DNA of 64,000 nucleotides from Sodiomyces alkalinus F11. Its lineage: Eukaryota; Ascomycota; Sordariomycetes; Glomerellales; Plectosphaerellaceae. Made by a program: the position numbers and the translations under genes. This document shows, in pieces, positions 35,859 to 47,878 of this stretch. The stretch spans positions 109,792 through 173,791 of the forward strand of contig NW_021167082.1 of NCBI RefSeq assembly GCF_003711515.1, written 5' to 3'. The notes beneath the pieces are model-generated. The model had not been told where the DNA came from. It worked only from the letters and a program-made list of their open reading frames with translations, and did not search any database. How positions within the stretch are numbered: the first letter of the stretch is position 1; every line of letters begins with the position of its first letter.

Positions 35859-36973
35859 TTTCAACACAACTGTGACGAAGGAGCTTCAATGTCGAAGAAC
35901 CAATTTGATTTAGTCTTCGGGATGTAAACTCCTCTGACGAGCAGCGAGCGACCTGCTGCTCGGCTTTATATATATATGTATGCCTCTGGCGCCACGAATC
36001 CTTCCAATTTCAGGGGCTGCTGAGGAACCCCTCTGCAATGACGAGGCACGATCGAGCGAGTCAAGGCTGCTGCCTCCTGACCTTGACCCTTGGCTGTGAC
36101 AGAAAGAGAAAACCGAAAATGAGAGTAAGCTATACCGTTGTAAACGAGGGGTGGAGTTTCTGCATCTCTAGCTCGGTACAGACTAACCATATTCAGATCC
36201 ACGACGCAGCGGCTGGGCACACTATCACACACACGCACGGCCGAAGAGGTGGCGTGCCGCGTGGAGACGGCTCGTAGAACTCCACCTAAACATGGCGATG
36301 CAAGGTACATGTACCTATTAATTAAGGCAGCCAGCTGAAATACACGTGTACACTACAGCGCGGCAGCATCCGAGGATGGGCGGAGCGTCAACCGTCAGCT
36401 TGTCTGAAACTTGCGACCTATGGGGGCTTACCTTGGGAATTCCAGCACTACATTGTACACACGTCGATGTAATTATAGTACGCTGTAGCATGCCCAGCCC
36501 TCGTGTCGCCCCTGCATGCTACATGTAGTCATGCAGGCTCATTCAAACCACCCACAAGCGAAAACGTCGCTTCTGCAACCACGACGGTCCCGACTCCCGA
36601 CTCTCTCAACATGCCCTCCGGTACATACAAGGTAAGGTACATGTACGCTATGTCCGCCCCACCTGTTTACACATGTCCATATAGGATCACCGAGTGGATA
36701 ATGTTTGGGTGCTCCATTGGACACGTGTCTAATGGGTCGGGTCATTCGTTGAAGGTACTTGATTGTCTAAGGCAATTGAGAGCATTGATCGTCGGAATAC
36801 AAAAAGATCCTGGCAGTGAACATTCCAATCCTTGTGTTTCCCCATATAAAGAGCCCTGCAACCATGTTTCTCCTCGTACCGTCCCCAGTTCATAGGGCAA
36901 TGAGCCTAAATGCCTTGCACCTAAAGCCTGGTACCGCTTGAACACCAAGTCGTGTGCAAGTGCTCCCAATACA
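35859..36973. other. Intergenic upstream of FAD oxidase
   Basis: About 1.1 kb without a supported gene. A TATATATAT run at 35966-35976 stands about 110 bp upstream of the FAD oxidase start and could be its TATA region. The word TACATGTA recurs between 36300 and 36670. Confidence 0.5.
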
Positions 36974-37890
36974 CTACACCGATTTCTTGGTGCCATTGCC
37001 GTCGGCTCTCGGCTCCATGTCGTACTCTGGGTAAGTTGCCTTGTATCTACCACGCGAGCAAGTTAGTTTCAGTTAAAGCAGCATTACGGGACAAGATGCC
37101 AGTGGCCACTTTACCCCAGCAAAAAGCCTCCAATGATGTGCCCCGCCACGTATTGAGCGAACACCAGGATCCATATTGGCACCCAGAAAGGGGGACAGAT
37201 GAAAATGGTATCGCTGCTCCAGCCAAACAGAGCCATTTGGAAGATGGAGGGCGCTATATTCTGCTGCGCACAATCTCGAACATATCCCAGGGCGTTACGT
37301 AAGTAGTTCTCATCGAAGCCATGGTCGACATCTGGGGGTTCGGCCCAAACGTGAAAGATGAGATCTTGCTTGATGGGAGTATGGGGCCAGAATCGATGCC
37401 TGTCTCTCCGTTTAGACAGCAAGGTCTACCAGGGGCACAGAGTCCCGTGACTCACCGAGTACCTGGAGGGATGACGAGGATCCCATCCTCTTTTCTCAGT
37501 ACGCCCTTTTTCTCGTTTCTGACAACTCCCAATTCGCCTTGCAGGACCCGGAAGTACTCGGTCTGTCGTAAATGGATATGCCTAGTTGGTGCAACAAGTT
37601 AGAAGACGTTGTCGGTGGTCAAGGTACAGAAAAAAAAAAGAAAAAAAAAGGNNNNNNNNNNTGCATGGCAAATTGTTTGGCTCTGTTGCTTACAGTGGCG
37701 GTCCAGAGAGTCCATCACGAACGGTCTGGTTGTCCGCGTAGTGAGTCTCTTTCACGGTCAGGCGACCATTTTTTTCGTACAAGAACTCGTACAACGCTGC
37801 GTCATTTGGGGAAAGCATCTGAGGTCCGGAGGGAGTCTTGGTTCGCCGCAACGGGCGCCGCGAAAGCCAGAGCTGCCAACTACGAGCCAT
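36974..37890 (-). CDS. Cupin-domain protein with C-terminal membrane segment
   Basis: Four exons (37694-37890, 37456-37581, 37115-37399, 36974-37046) join in frame to 226 residues. The cupin core is LHIHLRQTEYFRVLQGELG (metal-binding HxH and Glu/Gln region), followed by EDGILVIPPGTRHRF, the second cupin motif with its His. After the barrel a hydrophobic stretch (FWVPIWILVFAQYVAGHII) looks like one or two membrane passes, and the tail is short and polar. An upstream in-frame ATG (37980) would add a hydrophobic leader from AT-rich DNA; the start at 37890 is preferred because sequence before it looks non-coding. A ten-base assembly gap lies in the first intron. It is a likely accessory protein for ring formation or release in the polyketide pathway, tethered to a membrane. 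Confidence 0.82.
37652..37661. other. Assembly gap (10 N)
   Basis: Ten N follow an A-rich run (AAAAAAAAAG twice). The gap lies in the first intron of the cupin gene, so it does not affect the protein model but its true length is unknown. Confidence 0.99.
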
Positions 37891-38827
37891 GATGAAAAGT
37901 CGTCCGTGTGTTCGGAGGAGGAAGCAGATTCTGAACAAAAAATAAAATAAAACTATAATAAAATAACAAGTTTGAGCCAAACCAGTACAGCTCAGTCTCG
38001 GTTCAGTGGTGATTCGCGCCTTATGTCACAGAAAAACTCCGCCTCCCAGCGCCGTTATCAGCTTAGAATCAGAGGGCGCATCGGCGCATCGTGGCTCCTA
38101 AGCGAACCTACAACGTACGGCTACGGCAGGGCAGCTTGCCGAATGGTCTGCTGGGGAACCCTGCCGCATGGACCTGCAGGGTTCTGGAATCCTTCGACAA
38201 GGGTCATGCCGCCCATCCATCATGCAATGTGACCTCAGTTTCAAAAGACTGGCAACTCGGAGGGAAACAGGGGTATCGCGGGCGATAAGCCGATAAGGGT
38301 GGGACGGGCTGGAACCAAAAGCTGGCGGGTGGGGCAGCGACCGCAACAGGGGTACTAAGAGACGTGAATCGGCAAGTGGAGCGACCGGGACGATCCTGAT
38401 CGATGAACAATTAGCTTCGGTTAACGGAGCAACTAAGGTACCTACCGAAGGTAGGTAAGGTAGCTACGAGTCGTGTTCCCGTATCTATAAGGTACCCGAG
38501 GAAGTAACGCGTTTGCCCCCCCGCAAAGTCTTAGCCTACCTGTTATCAGCAAATCACCTTGAAGTGTGAACGAGATTTCCTTACAAGGGATTTGTCAGGT
38601 CAAAAATACCCAAGGTAGTATTTACGATATGCGAGAGCCTGTGTATCGAACACATGGTAGCTGCAGCAGTGACAACCTCAATTCAGACACGGAAATGCCC
38701 CCCCTCGCCTTGACACGTGAAATCAATGCATTTCCGAAACCGGCCATCCATCGTAAAGAAATGTGTGAGACTGGATAAATTGATTGTTCGCTATTACGTA
38801 CTGAAAGGGACGCAGAAACCAAGCTAG
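37891..38827. other. Intergenic between cupin and SDR-3
   Basis: Contains the upstream region of the cupin gene and the SDR-3 3' flank. A palindrome-rich spot with GGTACCTACC and GGTAGGTA words lies at about 38437-38465. No gene is seen. Confidence 0.5.
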
Positions 38828-39962
38828 TTACTCTGGCTTTGACATTCCATTGATAATATCCCTGATGCCAGCAAACGAAAGTTCATCCAGGGTTTCCTCG
38901 TAAATCTGCTTCGAGAGACGCTGGCCTTCAGGCTCGTAGACAATAGGCGGCATGCTGTGCGATTTCACGTTAGTCCAAATGTCCAGACACTACTCGGGGA
39001 GGGAAGGGCCGGAAGGCAAAGGGGGTGGATGAGGGGGGGGTAGTCGCTCACGGCTGGATCTTCGCATCCTCGATGTACTGTCCATGTCCCGGTTCGCCCA
39101 CAGTAGTAACCGCGTGGACTAGTGTGCGAGCACCGGTAGCGCATTTCCGGCCGATCAAGGCGGACTGGAGCTTGTGGACGCAGCGAAAGAGACCGTGGGT
39201 GTCTCGGCCAAGATCAGAGGCACAGAATCCCGGGTTGGCGAGAGTCACGGTGACGGCGGATGGAGGCACATGCTTCGACAGCTCGGTCACGAACAGTTGG
39301 CCGAGAAGCTTTGTCGTCGCGTAGCGGTCTCCCATGTCCCAGTTCTTCGCTTTCTGTTTGTAGGCCGGCAGAAGCGGTGTCGCCGTTCGTTCCTCGAACT
39401 TGGCCCAGGCGGCCATGTCGGAGGACACCAGGCAGACGCGGCCGGGGTCGCTTCCGACCCTCTTCTCTTTGATGATCGGTAGCAAGGACACGGCGAGGAG
39501 GATGTTGGACAGGTAGTTGACCTGAAAATCCTCCTCGTAGCCGGTTGAAGCGAACGACTCGTGGACCTTGAACAGACCGGCGTTGAGAAGGGCAATGTCG
39601 AGATTCTTCAAGCTCTTGGTGCGTTCCGTGAAGGACATGATGGAGTCGTAAGACCCGAGATCCAACTTCCACACCTCAATCGAGCCGGATGGAAGATTTC
39701 GACCAAGGGCGAGGGTTTGGCGGGCTTTTTCGCCTTTGCCTTCGTCACGGACGGCCAGAATAACCTTGCATCCTAGGTCAAGGAGCTGACGTGCCGCTTC
39801 CAGTCCTAGCCCAACATTGGACCCCGTGACGATTGCTGTCTTTCCGCTCAGGTTCACGTCGCGCTTTGTTACTGGCGGGGGTGTGACAAAGATCTGGCGA
39901 TAAAAGAATTGGAGTTGGGTTGCCCTTTTCTCGGGCGAGATATCAAAAGTCGTCGCGCCCAT
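38828..39962 (-). CDS. Short-chain dehydrogenase, retinol-dehydrogenase/WWOX-like (SDR-3)
   Basis: Two exons (39052-39962 and 38828-38954, spliced at CAGCC|GTGAGC) give 345 residues. The cofactor loop TGSNVGLG is at 47-54, NAG at 127-129, Ser180/181 in LVSSD, and the catalytic Tyr214 and Lys218 in DRYATTK. The N-terminal extension (FFYRQIFVTPPPVTKRD) parallels SDR-2 (FFVRQFTKPKPIRAD), and both genes place their single intron at the same codon position before a Pro-Tyr/Met-type last exon. They are therefore likely duplicates within the cluster. The start at 39962 is chosen over an upstream ATG because the added residues come from an A-rich leader. This is the last gene before the transposon island. 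Confidence 0.9.
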
Positions 39963-40367
39963 GATGATTTTTTTTTTCTTTTTTTCCGACACAGCTTTGG
40001 TCGTGTTGGGGTAGCTCAAAACGGGGTAGGGTGGGGTCCGAAGATGGAGGGGAAAGAAAGGGACGAAATAAGGATAGGAAAATCACTTTACTTGGAAGTG
40101 TCGAAAAGGGGGCACGCGGCACGGGTAGGTATCGAAGCAATGACCTTAACTCCGCCACTGCATTTGTCAGTTTTCCTATCTCCTATGTTGTTTGCTATCT
40201 CCCTATGGTACCTGTTGGAACCATTACAAATGTACATGGCCGGTTCGTTGACCTGGATAGGCCCCACTCCGCACAGGTATGAGAAGACCAAAGAGCTAAC
40301 GGCTTGGCCCTTTGAGTTCTCCATACCAGACAATCCAATAGGTTCAATAGACGACGGTTTGTTTCTA
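39963..40367. promoter_or_regulatory. SDR-3 upstream region, cut by transposon
   Basis: About 400 bp of ordinary sequence between the SDR-3 start and the pogo-like element. The insertion therefore replaced or displaced any promoter elements further upstream. Confidence 0.45.
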
Positions 40368-42254
40368 AGTCAGACCACCCCCTACCCGACCACCCCCCCT
40401 AACCGCCCACCTGGTTTTGCCTATTATAACCCACCACTTGGAATAAAAACGCGTTAATATCCTAATATAATATTAAAAATTGCTTAATTAAAGTATATAT
40501 CCTGCTTTATAATACTGAAATATATAGAAAGTGATATATAACTCGCGCTCCACGATATTTATTCGGACGCGGGTGTTAACTAAGCTTTACACGTCTAGGG
40601 TATCTCTTAAGCCATCCTTTATAACCGTTTATAAGGCGTTTAACCTAAGAAAATCACTTATAGGTAGTTTTAAAGGCTTACGCTCATTTAAGACTAATCT
40701 CTTTCTAATTAGGTATTAGTATAGGCCGTGTTAGGGTTTACGCCCTCCTATTATTAAGTTAGGGAATTCGCGTAAAAGATCTTATATACTTAGAATAATA
40801 TATATCCTTTAAGGAGGTACTAGATAGCTAGACTTTCAGCTAGAATTCCTCCTTAAAGACTATAAAAGGTAAACGAATTAAGAGCTACCGTCTTAAGAGC
40901 GTTATAGCTAAAGTTTTATAGGAATTCTTTAACTTACTTAAGTAACCGAAGATTAACGCTATTCTACCGCGATTTTAATATAATATAGATAAAACGGGGA
41001 TATAAAAGGGGTAAGGAATAAATAGCCTAGTAATAGGGTATACGGGGAGGAGGAGTATTTATATTAAAACGCCTAGCGCGCGGATCTAGACCTTAATTAT
41101 CGAGTATATCTCTATTAAGGGCTAATCCTTACCCCTAGTTATTACTTTTAAGGGAAAATCGGTCTAATAATAATAGTTTTCTAAAAGTCTAAATAACTAC
41201 GATAGCTAGCGCTTTATTACCTTTAAAAGTAGTTAGATCTTTAATAAAATAGATATAGAGTGGCTTAAAAAGGTCTTTAACGCTTATACTAAAATAAAGG
41301 TAGATATAATAGGTTTATTATGTCTATTACTATTAGATAGCTATAAGAGCTACCTCCACGTTAAGTTCTTATAGAAATATTATAAGAGTGATATTCTCCT
41401 CTTATCTTTACCTCTTTATTAATTATATATTACCTAGCCGCTTAATTTATCTATATTCGGGCCTTTTAAGGTATTGCAATGATGTGGGGTAGCAATATTA
41501 GCCTGGGAAATACGCCTTCCCGGCTCTCACCCGTCTTATCGTAAGCACCTTGTAAAACTATTATATTATACGGATAGCGCGCTAATCGGGAAGCAGAATT
41601 TCCTCGCTTATTATGGTAAGGCACGAAATGACGCTATTATCGCGAGGAATATTAAGGCGGGATAGCGGGTATTAGGGTAATAGCCGGTTAATCGGGTAAA
41701 AGCACTTCTAAGCCTATAGCTCTTAGATAAGAATTCTCGTACACGCCCGATAACCCCTTTAAAGCAGGCTAGCACTAGCTAAAATAAGTAGGTAACGCCC
41801 TAGGGTCTATAGGATCTTCGAGAGATATAAGGAGAGCTATCTTTTAGCCGGAAACCCCCTTATACTATTACCCGCTATACTTAGCAGCTATTTAGGAAGG
41901 TATTAAAGGTATTAGATCAAAAAGACGTTTTAATAGTAGAGAGGTAGTTCTAGCTTAGTTAGTTAAAGGTATAATCATATCTAGAAAGGCCGAAAAAAGG
42001 GTAAAAATACCTTTAAAGGTAAATAAGCGGTTTACCTTTATCGAGGTAACTATAAGAGCGCGATAAAGAGGGGAGGCGTTAATTAAGCTAATTAACGTAT
42101 TACCTAAGGACTACGAAGCTAGATTTAAATCTATATATATAGAATTCCGACTAGAATAGCTATATTATAGATAAAAATAGATTTGTTCTTAGATTAAGTC
42201 GTCTCGGTTAGGTGGGCGGTTAGGGGGGGTGGTCGGGTGGGGGGTGGTCTGACT
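40368..42254 (+). mobile_element. pogo/Fot1-like DNA transposon with complete inverted repeats
   Basis: The 1887-bp element has 45-bp terminal inverted repeats with one mismatch, beginning AGTCAGACCACCCCC at the left; the right end is its reverse complement. TA stands outside both ends (40366-40367 and 42255-42256), the target duplication of this superfamily. The interior is RIP-decayed: many stops, few CA/TG dinucleotides. The C-rich termini lack CA steps over long runs, which may explain why they survived. Decayed transposase is listed separately. Confidence 0.93.
40531..41480 (+). pseudogene. RIP-killed pogo/Fot1-family transposase
   Basis: Fragments of the DDE transposase can be read on the plus strand between stops. 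A helix-turn-helix piece (YNSRSTIFIRTRVL) is near 40531. The first catalytic Asp is in NIDKTGI at about 40980-41000, followed by TLIIEYISIKG and VITFKGKS. The second Asp is in LLLLDSYKSYL at about 41325-41360. PLNLSIFGPF is at about 41440-41470, where the canonical third Asp (PLDV) has become Asn, a change RIP would make. The enzyme is inactive. Confidence 0.85.
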
Positions 42255-42290
42255 TATAATTAAGATTCCGTGTGGGTTTATCAGGTACTT

Positions 42291-42487
42291 ATAATGGATT
42301 CACGGGAGAGTGCTTGTATGGAGTATTGATTCAGGAAATATATGATTGTATTATGTATAAAAGAGAAAGAAAAAGAGGGCGGGTATATATATTCTAAATA
42401 TATCTGCCACCTTCCCAAGCGAGAATAATAGGGCACCTCTAATTAATAGGAGGTCACCTTATTAAGACTCACGTGCTAGAATATAAT
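42291..42487 (-). repeat. Left (3') LTR of the Copia-type element
   Basis: 197 bp, same length as the right LTR and alignable without gaps. It keeps more CA/TG steps than the right copy (GTATG against ATATA), so the two LTRs were mutated unequally. Confidence 0.9.
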
Positions 42488-42640
42488 ATACCCCTTAATT
42501 ATTATACTATAATTAGCGGAACGATTATTTAGCCTAACCTTAACCTAGCCTTATTTCTAACCTTAAAATAGCCTTAAAGGGTTATATAATACCCTTAATA
42601 TCGAGTTGAGAGGCAGGAATACAAGCTATAAAATAGTAAA

Positions 42641-42686
<46 letters not shown>

Positions 42687-44369
42687 TATAATAAATAAAG
42701 GAAAAGTACTATTAGTAGTAGTAGTAAATGGGTGATTATAGGGCTTTCTATAGATACATTAAAGGCGTTATACCGGCGTTTTAGAGCTTTTGGATCCTCC
42801 CTCTTATACCCTCTTTTTTTGTGATTTTCCGAGGATAGTACTGTTTCCGATTTTCTTTTAACGATCCTTTTCTATCTTTTCCTTAAATAATAGTAATAAA
42901 AATAGTAATAATAGCGATATAATAAGTTTTGGAGAGTTATTTTCGGTAGCGCGTGCTACTTTATAGCTTTATTTTAGGCCCCTCCTATTCTATTTATAGT
43001 TACCCATACCGCGGCCGCTAAGAAAGCTTCGGCTAATAGTATAAAGAAGACTAAAGGAAAGGCCGGTACTAAGAAAGGTGCTTTTATAAGTTATCTCGGC
43101 GTATTAATCTACGATACCTTTACTTTATTTTAGGCTAACTCCTTAAAAGACTACTAAGGGTAATAATAATAATAATAAGGATACCGGTAAAGATTTTATA
43201 CCGGTGCCCTTTAACCCCCCCTGTCTTAAATACGTTAAGGGTATTTATTCTAGTAAGTAGCGCTTATCTAACTACTATAATTCCGTCCCTGGCCGCTCTA
43301 ACCGTTACTAAAAGTATAAGGATAGAAATTATATATACTACCTTTAATAAGTTTCTACCTCTTATCTAAGGCGATTTACAATTATAATTATACGCTTTAG
43401 TTCTTAGCTCGAAGATATATACGCTATTAAGCTGGACGACCGTTAACCTATACTTATAGTTTTACTAGCCTTATTTCCTTAGTTAAAATCCTATTCGATT
43501 ATATTATAGTCTAAACAAATAAATATAAAGTCTCCTAATAATAATAACCATAAGGTGTGTTTATCGCTTTATTTCTAAACTTAAATACTCTAACTAACTA
43601 TTTCGCGTAGTTTTCTGCTAAACTTAAGTAAGCAGTGAAGTTTATAATTAAACTAATAAAGGATAAGGATAATAAAAAGTTTTTCTATAAAGAAGAATTT
43701 AAGGGAGTATTAAATTAGTTTCCTGCTATTACTTAGAGTAGTAATTTTACCTCCTAGCTCGCGGGGTTTTAAATAGATATATACGGGAGAACGAGTTTAT
43801 CGTTACTCCTTCTACTAGAGGAAATAGCGTAAATATTACGTAGGATAGTATGTAGAGTAGTATTAATAAGGCTTAGTAACTTTACTAGTATACTCCGATA
43901 TTATCTTTTAGGGTTTTAGGATTTACTTTTAGGGCTTAGTATAGTAGTATAGTATTAAGATGATAATATACCCTTCTTTTTACTAAGTTAACTAAACCGC
44001 TAGCACGCGGTACGCCTAGGGCGCCGGACTTTCGACTTTAATTACTTCTTTTTACCCTCTCTATACACTAATTATACTAAGATAAACTCGGAAGTTCTTA
44101 AATTCTTATCGTGGAAATACGTTTATTAATTAGTCCGCTAATATTAAATTTATAGTAAGATACACGACTTTAAATAATTCTTTTACGTTTTTCTAATATA
44201 CCTAAAAGCGCTATATATTTATATAGCGTAGCTTAGTCTTAATCCTAAAGCTATTATTAACTACTAGGCGTATTATTTACGTATTATCGTAATAGATATC
44301 CTAAGGTAATTCCGGATTAAAGCGTATTTCGATAAAAAGACGCTTTAATCCTATTATTCTTTTCGCCAC

Positions 44370-44410
44370 TTACTCTAAAGCCAGTAGTTCTACTTCGGTT
44401 ATAAACGTTA
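44370..44410 (-). pseudogene. RNase H remnant of the Copia element
   Basis: The minus strand reads FITEVELLALE, matching the conserved STxEAEYxAL segment of Copia RNase H. It lies about 1.6 kb downstream of the RT box, longer than usual, which suggests an insertion between them. Confidence 0.65.
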
Positions 44411-45929
44411 TTACCGTTATTTACCTTATTACTTTCTATATAACTAATTTACTAAATAGGCTAATATGGTAGCCCTGTAAAGATCTTCGTGTATTTAAAT
44501 TATTTATAAAAGAGGCATCGCTTATAATTACTATCGCCGATATACTAATACTTAATCTATACTATATTAAGAGGTCCTTTATTATATATTATTATTATTA
44601 TTATTATTTATTACGCTGCTCTCGCTTAGCTAAGCTAGGCTAGCCATCTAGGTAATAGTCCTTCTCTAATTTTCGAGGGGAAACCGTTAATAGATAAAAA
44701 CCCCTACGCTCTTATTATATAAGCAGGTCTATCGTGCGTGGCCGTTACGGTATCGCTCCGCGGCCCCGTTTTTATCGCTATTCGAAAACCGGATCTTACC
44801 TCCGGGCTAATAGCTAATAGGGGTTAGCTAATTAGTTTAGTAGGTGCCGTATCGGTTACACGCGCCCTCGGTATGCTATCGCTATAGTCCCTCGCCGCCG
44901 TCCATTCCTTTATTCCGGATCCGGCGAGGTTATTCTCCCCTCGCCGCGGTACCCTTTATACCCTCCCCCCCTTCTATAAGGGGGGCACGCCTGCCCCCCC
45001 CTTACTCCTTCCTTTATGTATTATTTATTCTAAAACCTCCTTTATATACCTGCTATCTATAGTGGCCCTTATTTAGTTATATACCTCCCTTATTTGCGCT
45101 ACGTAGGCTCTTAGGAGTAAGTGCTATAGTATAGGCCGGGCGTGGCTACTATTCTCTAAAAGGCATGGTAACTTATAGGGCTAATCTACTGCTCCCTTTT
45201 CTTATAACCCTCCCTCTCTTCCTCTCTTTTCCTCCTTTCCTCTTTTCCTCCTTTAAGCTATTATTCGTAAAGTAAGTTTTACGTGGTCGGCGCGATATAG
45301 ATATAGCCCTAGAACTCCTATACGGGATCCCCGGTGCCGTTCGGCTATATAGTAGGGGATCTAACGGGGTCCCGGGTCGCGCCATCCTCGCGCCGCTCCT
45401 ATAGCGCCCGTCTCGGTCTAACTCTCCTACCCCTCTAGATACCCAGTAATAAGACCTCTATTACTAAAGGGGGAGCCGGTGCCGGCGCCTATAAGGGCAA
45501 AGGGCATAAGTTCCCCGCTCTGTTGTCGTTGCGCCTTTATTATATATAAATAGTGGATAGTTTAGCCTACCGCCTTATAATACTTAGTAAAGGGTTTCTA
45601 AGAAAGCGGGAGAGGATAAAGACGGCGAATACTATATTAGGACGTATTATAAGTACTATATAAAGTATTAATCCGACTGTTTCCTAATAAGATTTAATCT
45701 TTTAAGCGGTGGCTTCGTCTTCTGTTTTCCGGTATTCTATAATAGGAATAAGAATTACTAGGTAGGTATTTAGAGCGTTAAGATTAAATCTAGCTATAAT
45801 ATTTATGATATATAAGTTATAGGAGAGGAAAACCTTATATTAAGGGCGATCTCGAGTAATCTTAATACCTAAAAACTAATCGGCTTCCCCTTTTTTCGAT
45901 ATTTCAAACTTATTTTTAATCCATTTAAT

Positions 45930-46080
45930 AATTCTAAGGATATTTATAGTATTATCTCTATAAAATAATATAAGAATATCGTCTATAAAGAAGATAATGA
46001 ATATATCTTAAGCCTTAGTATAGAATAAGTATAGTTTTTCCTTACTAGCCTTTATTCTTAAGTCTATTAGGGTAGCTGCG
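45930..46080 (-). pseudogene. Reverse transcriptase remnant (Copia FxDD box)
   Basis: The minus strand reads IFIIFFIDDILILFYR around 45960-46010, with the Asp-Asp pair at 45978-45983. This is the YVDD-type catalytic box of Copia reverse transcriptases. Only a short window is readable between stops. Confidence 0.85.
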
Positions 46081-47520
46081 AAGGTCTAGAACTATAATCT
46101 AGCCGAGTCGCGTAGTCTATATAATACTTTATTAAGCTCTAAGTATTTATCGGGCTACTTAAATCTATTAGGAAGTTAATATATAATAGATATTACCTAT
46201 TTTACTCCTTTAGGCCTTAACTAAGGCGTTAACGATATGAAGGTACTTAATCTCTAGATTAAACTAAGTAGCTAGGGCTATAATAATACGAAAAGATTAT
46301 ATAGCGAGTATTACTGTATAGGTTCTTTTAATTATTAAGCTCTCTTTTTAATCCTCTTAAATATATACGCGTGCCTTATATTATTTAAGATATCTATCTT
46401 AGTCGAATTTATAGATAAAACCCCACTTTAATAGAAAAGGCTTTAACTTCGCCTCTAATCGCTTAATTCCTCTTTCCATACGCTTCTTAGTTAGCTTATT
46501 TACCTCCTTCTACGTGGCTTCCTTAAACTGTTTACGTATCGGGTAGTTAGTAAGCTTTTACTAATACCTTAGTATAGCCTTTAGGTAATCGTGATAAACC
46601 TATTATCGATTAAGGGCTTCGGTAATATTATAGCCTCTTTTATATTATTTAAATAGGTATTTATTTTTATATCGGCTACTCTAAGGATTATTAAATTAAA
46701 GATTAGAAGCCCTTATAGTCCGTTCTAGTACTCTTTTTATTAATTAGGTAAGAAAAAGATATAAGTTAAAGGTATATCTAGCTCTACTTAATATATCCAT
46801 TGATTAATCCGAATAGTCTTCCCTTAAGTATAGCGATTAGTGATTCTTACGCTAATACGCGTTATTTCCTTAGCTAGCATACTCTTTTTCCTTTAATAGA
46901 CGGTTACCTTAGGAGCTAGTCGGATAGATAATCTAGATCCGGATACTATAGTACGGTTAATACCGTGGTTGGGATTAAGCGTAACTAATCCTTATACTAT
47001 TACCTATATACTTCTTTCTATAGTTAAAATTATCGAAGTATCCGTAGTAAGCTCTAGTATATATAGTTCTAATATATCTAGTACGGTATCTTCTTATATA
47101 GCCGCTCCGTTATCTTATTATTCGGAAGAAGTATTAATTAAGAGTTCCTCCAAAGACTACGGCTTTACGCTTATAACCTAAAGATTCCTACTCTACGGAT
47201 TAGGTATTACATGTACGGTTTAAAGTCCTATTATAGGCGGCTCGGGTATATTAGGTATATCTATATTAAGATAGCGAAGAAGCGTTGTTTTATACCTCTA
47301 CTACTCCTATCCCTAAGTTCAAACCCGTGGACTCCGCTTATTCTCTAGAAGGTACGCTATTAATTAATCTACCTAAAGGGTAGGTTTATAGAATAAAGGT
47401 AGTATCTTTATTTTCTTATATTTCGTAAGTTATAAGCTAGTTCCTCGCCTCGGGCTCTAGAATCCATGCTACTTCTTTAAGCTATAATTTATAAAATAGC
47501 TACTTATTAAACTATATATT

Positions 47521-47878
47521 ATAACCAGATAAAGACATAGTGGTACTAGATCGTCAAGACAAAGATCAGATAAAGAGATTAACCCAGCAAAACCACGATG
47601 CATAACCAAAACATAAACAACACCACTATAACCTTTAGCGAAGAAGTAGATCGGTAGTCACTGTTCTGATCAGGGTAACGTAAGTTAAACTGGAAATATA
47701 CCTTAAACGTCGAATAAGTAATTATAAAAGAGGATAATAATTGAATGATAGTCCCTTAATGGGGATGTCCGGAGCCTGTCCTTAATATATATATAGGAGA
47801 TGGATCCCGTAGCCTTGAAAAAGAGGGTTATATAACCGGCTATTAGAACCACCCCAAAACTGTATCTGCGCGGTTATA
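47521..47878. repeat. Nested solo-LTR-like repeat, copy B
   Basis: The sequence matches 2641-2997 along its length. Ends are ATAACC and GGTTAT, and the 5-bp word ATATT flanks it on both sides (47516-47520 and 47879-47883), a plausible target duplication. It sits inside the Copia-type element between the integrase and RT positions and keeps many CA steps, unlike its host, so it entered later. The internal part of the parent element is absent. Confidence 0.75.

Noticed and set aside
37891..37980. Longer N-terminus for the membrane cupin
   Set aside because: An upstream in-frame ATG exists, but the added residues come from AT-rich leader sequence and read as a run of Ile/Leu/Phe, unlike the rest of the protein.
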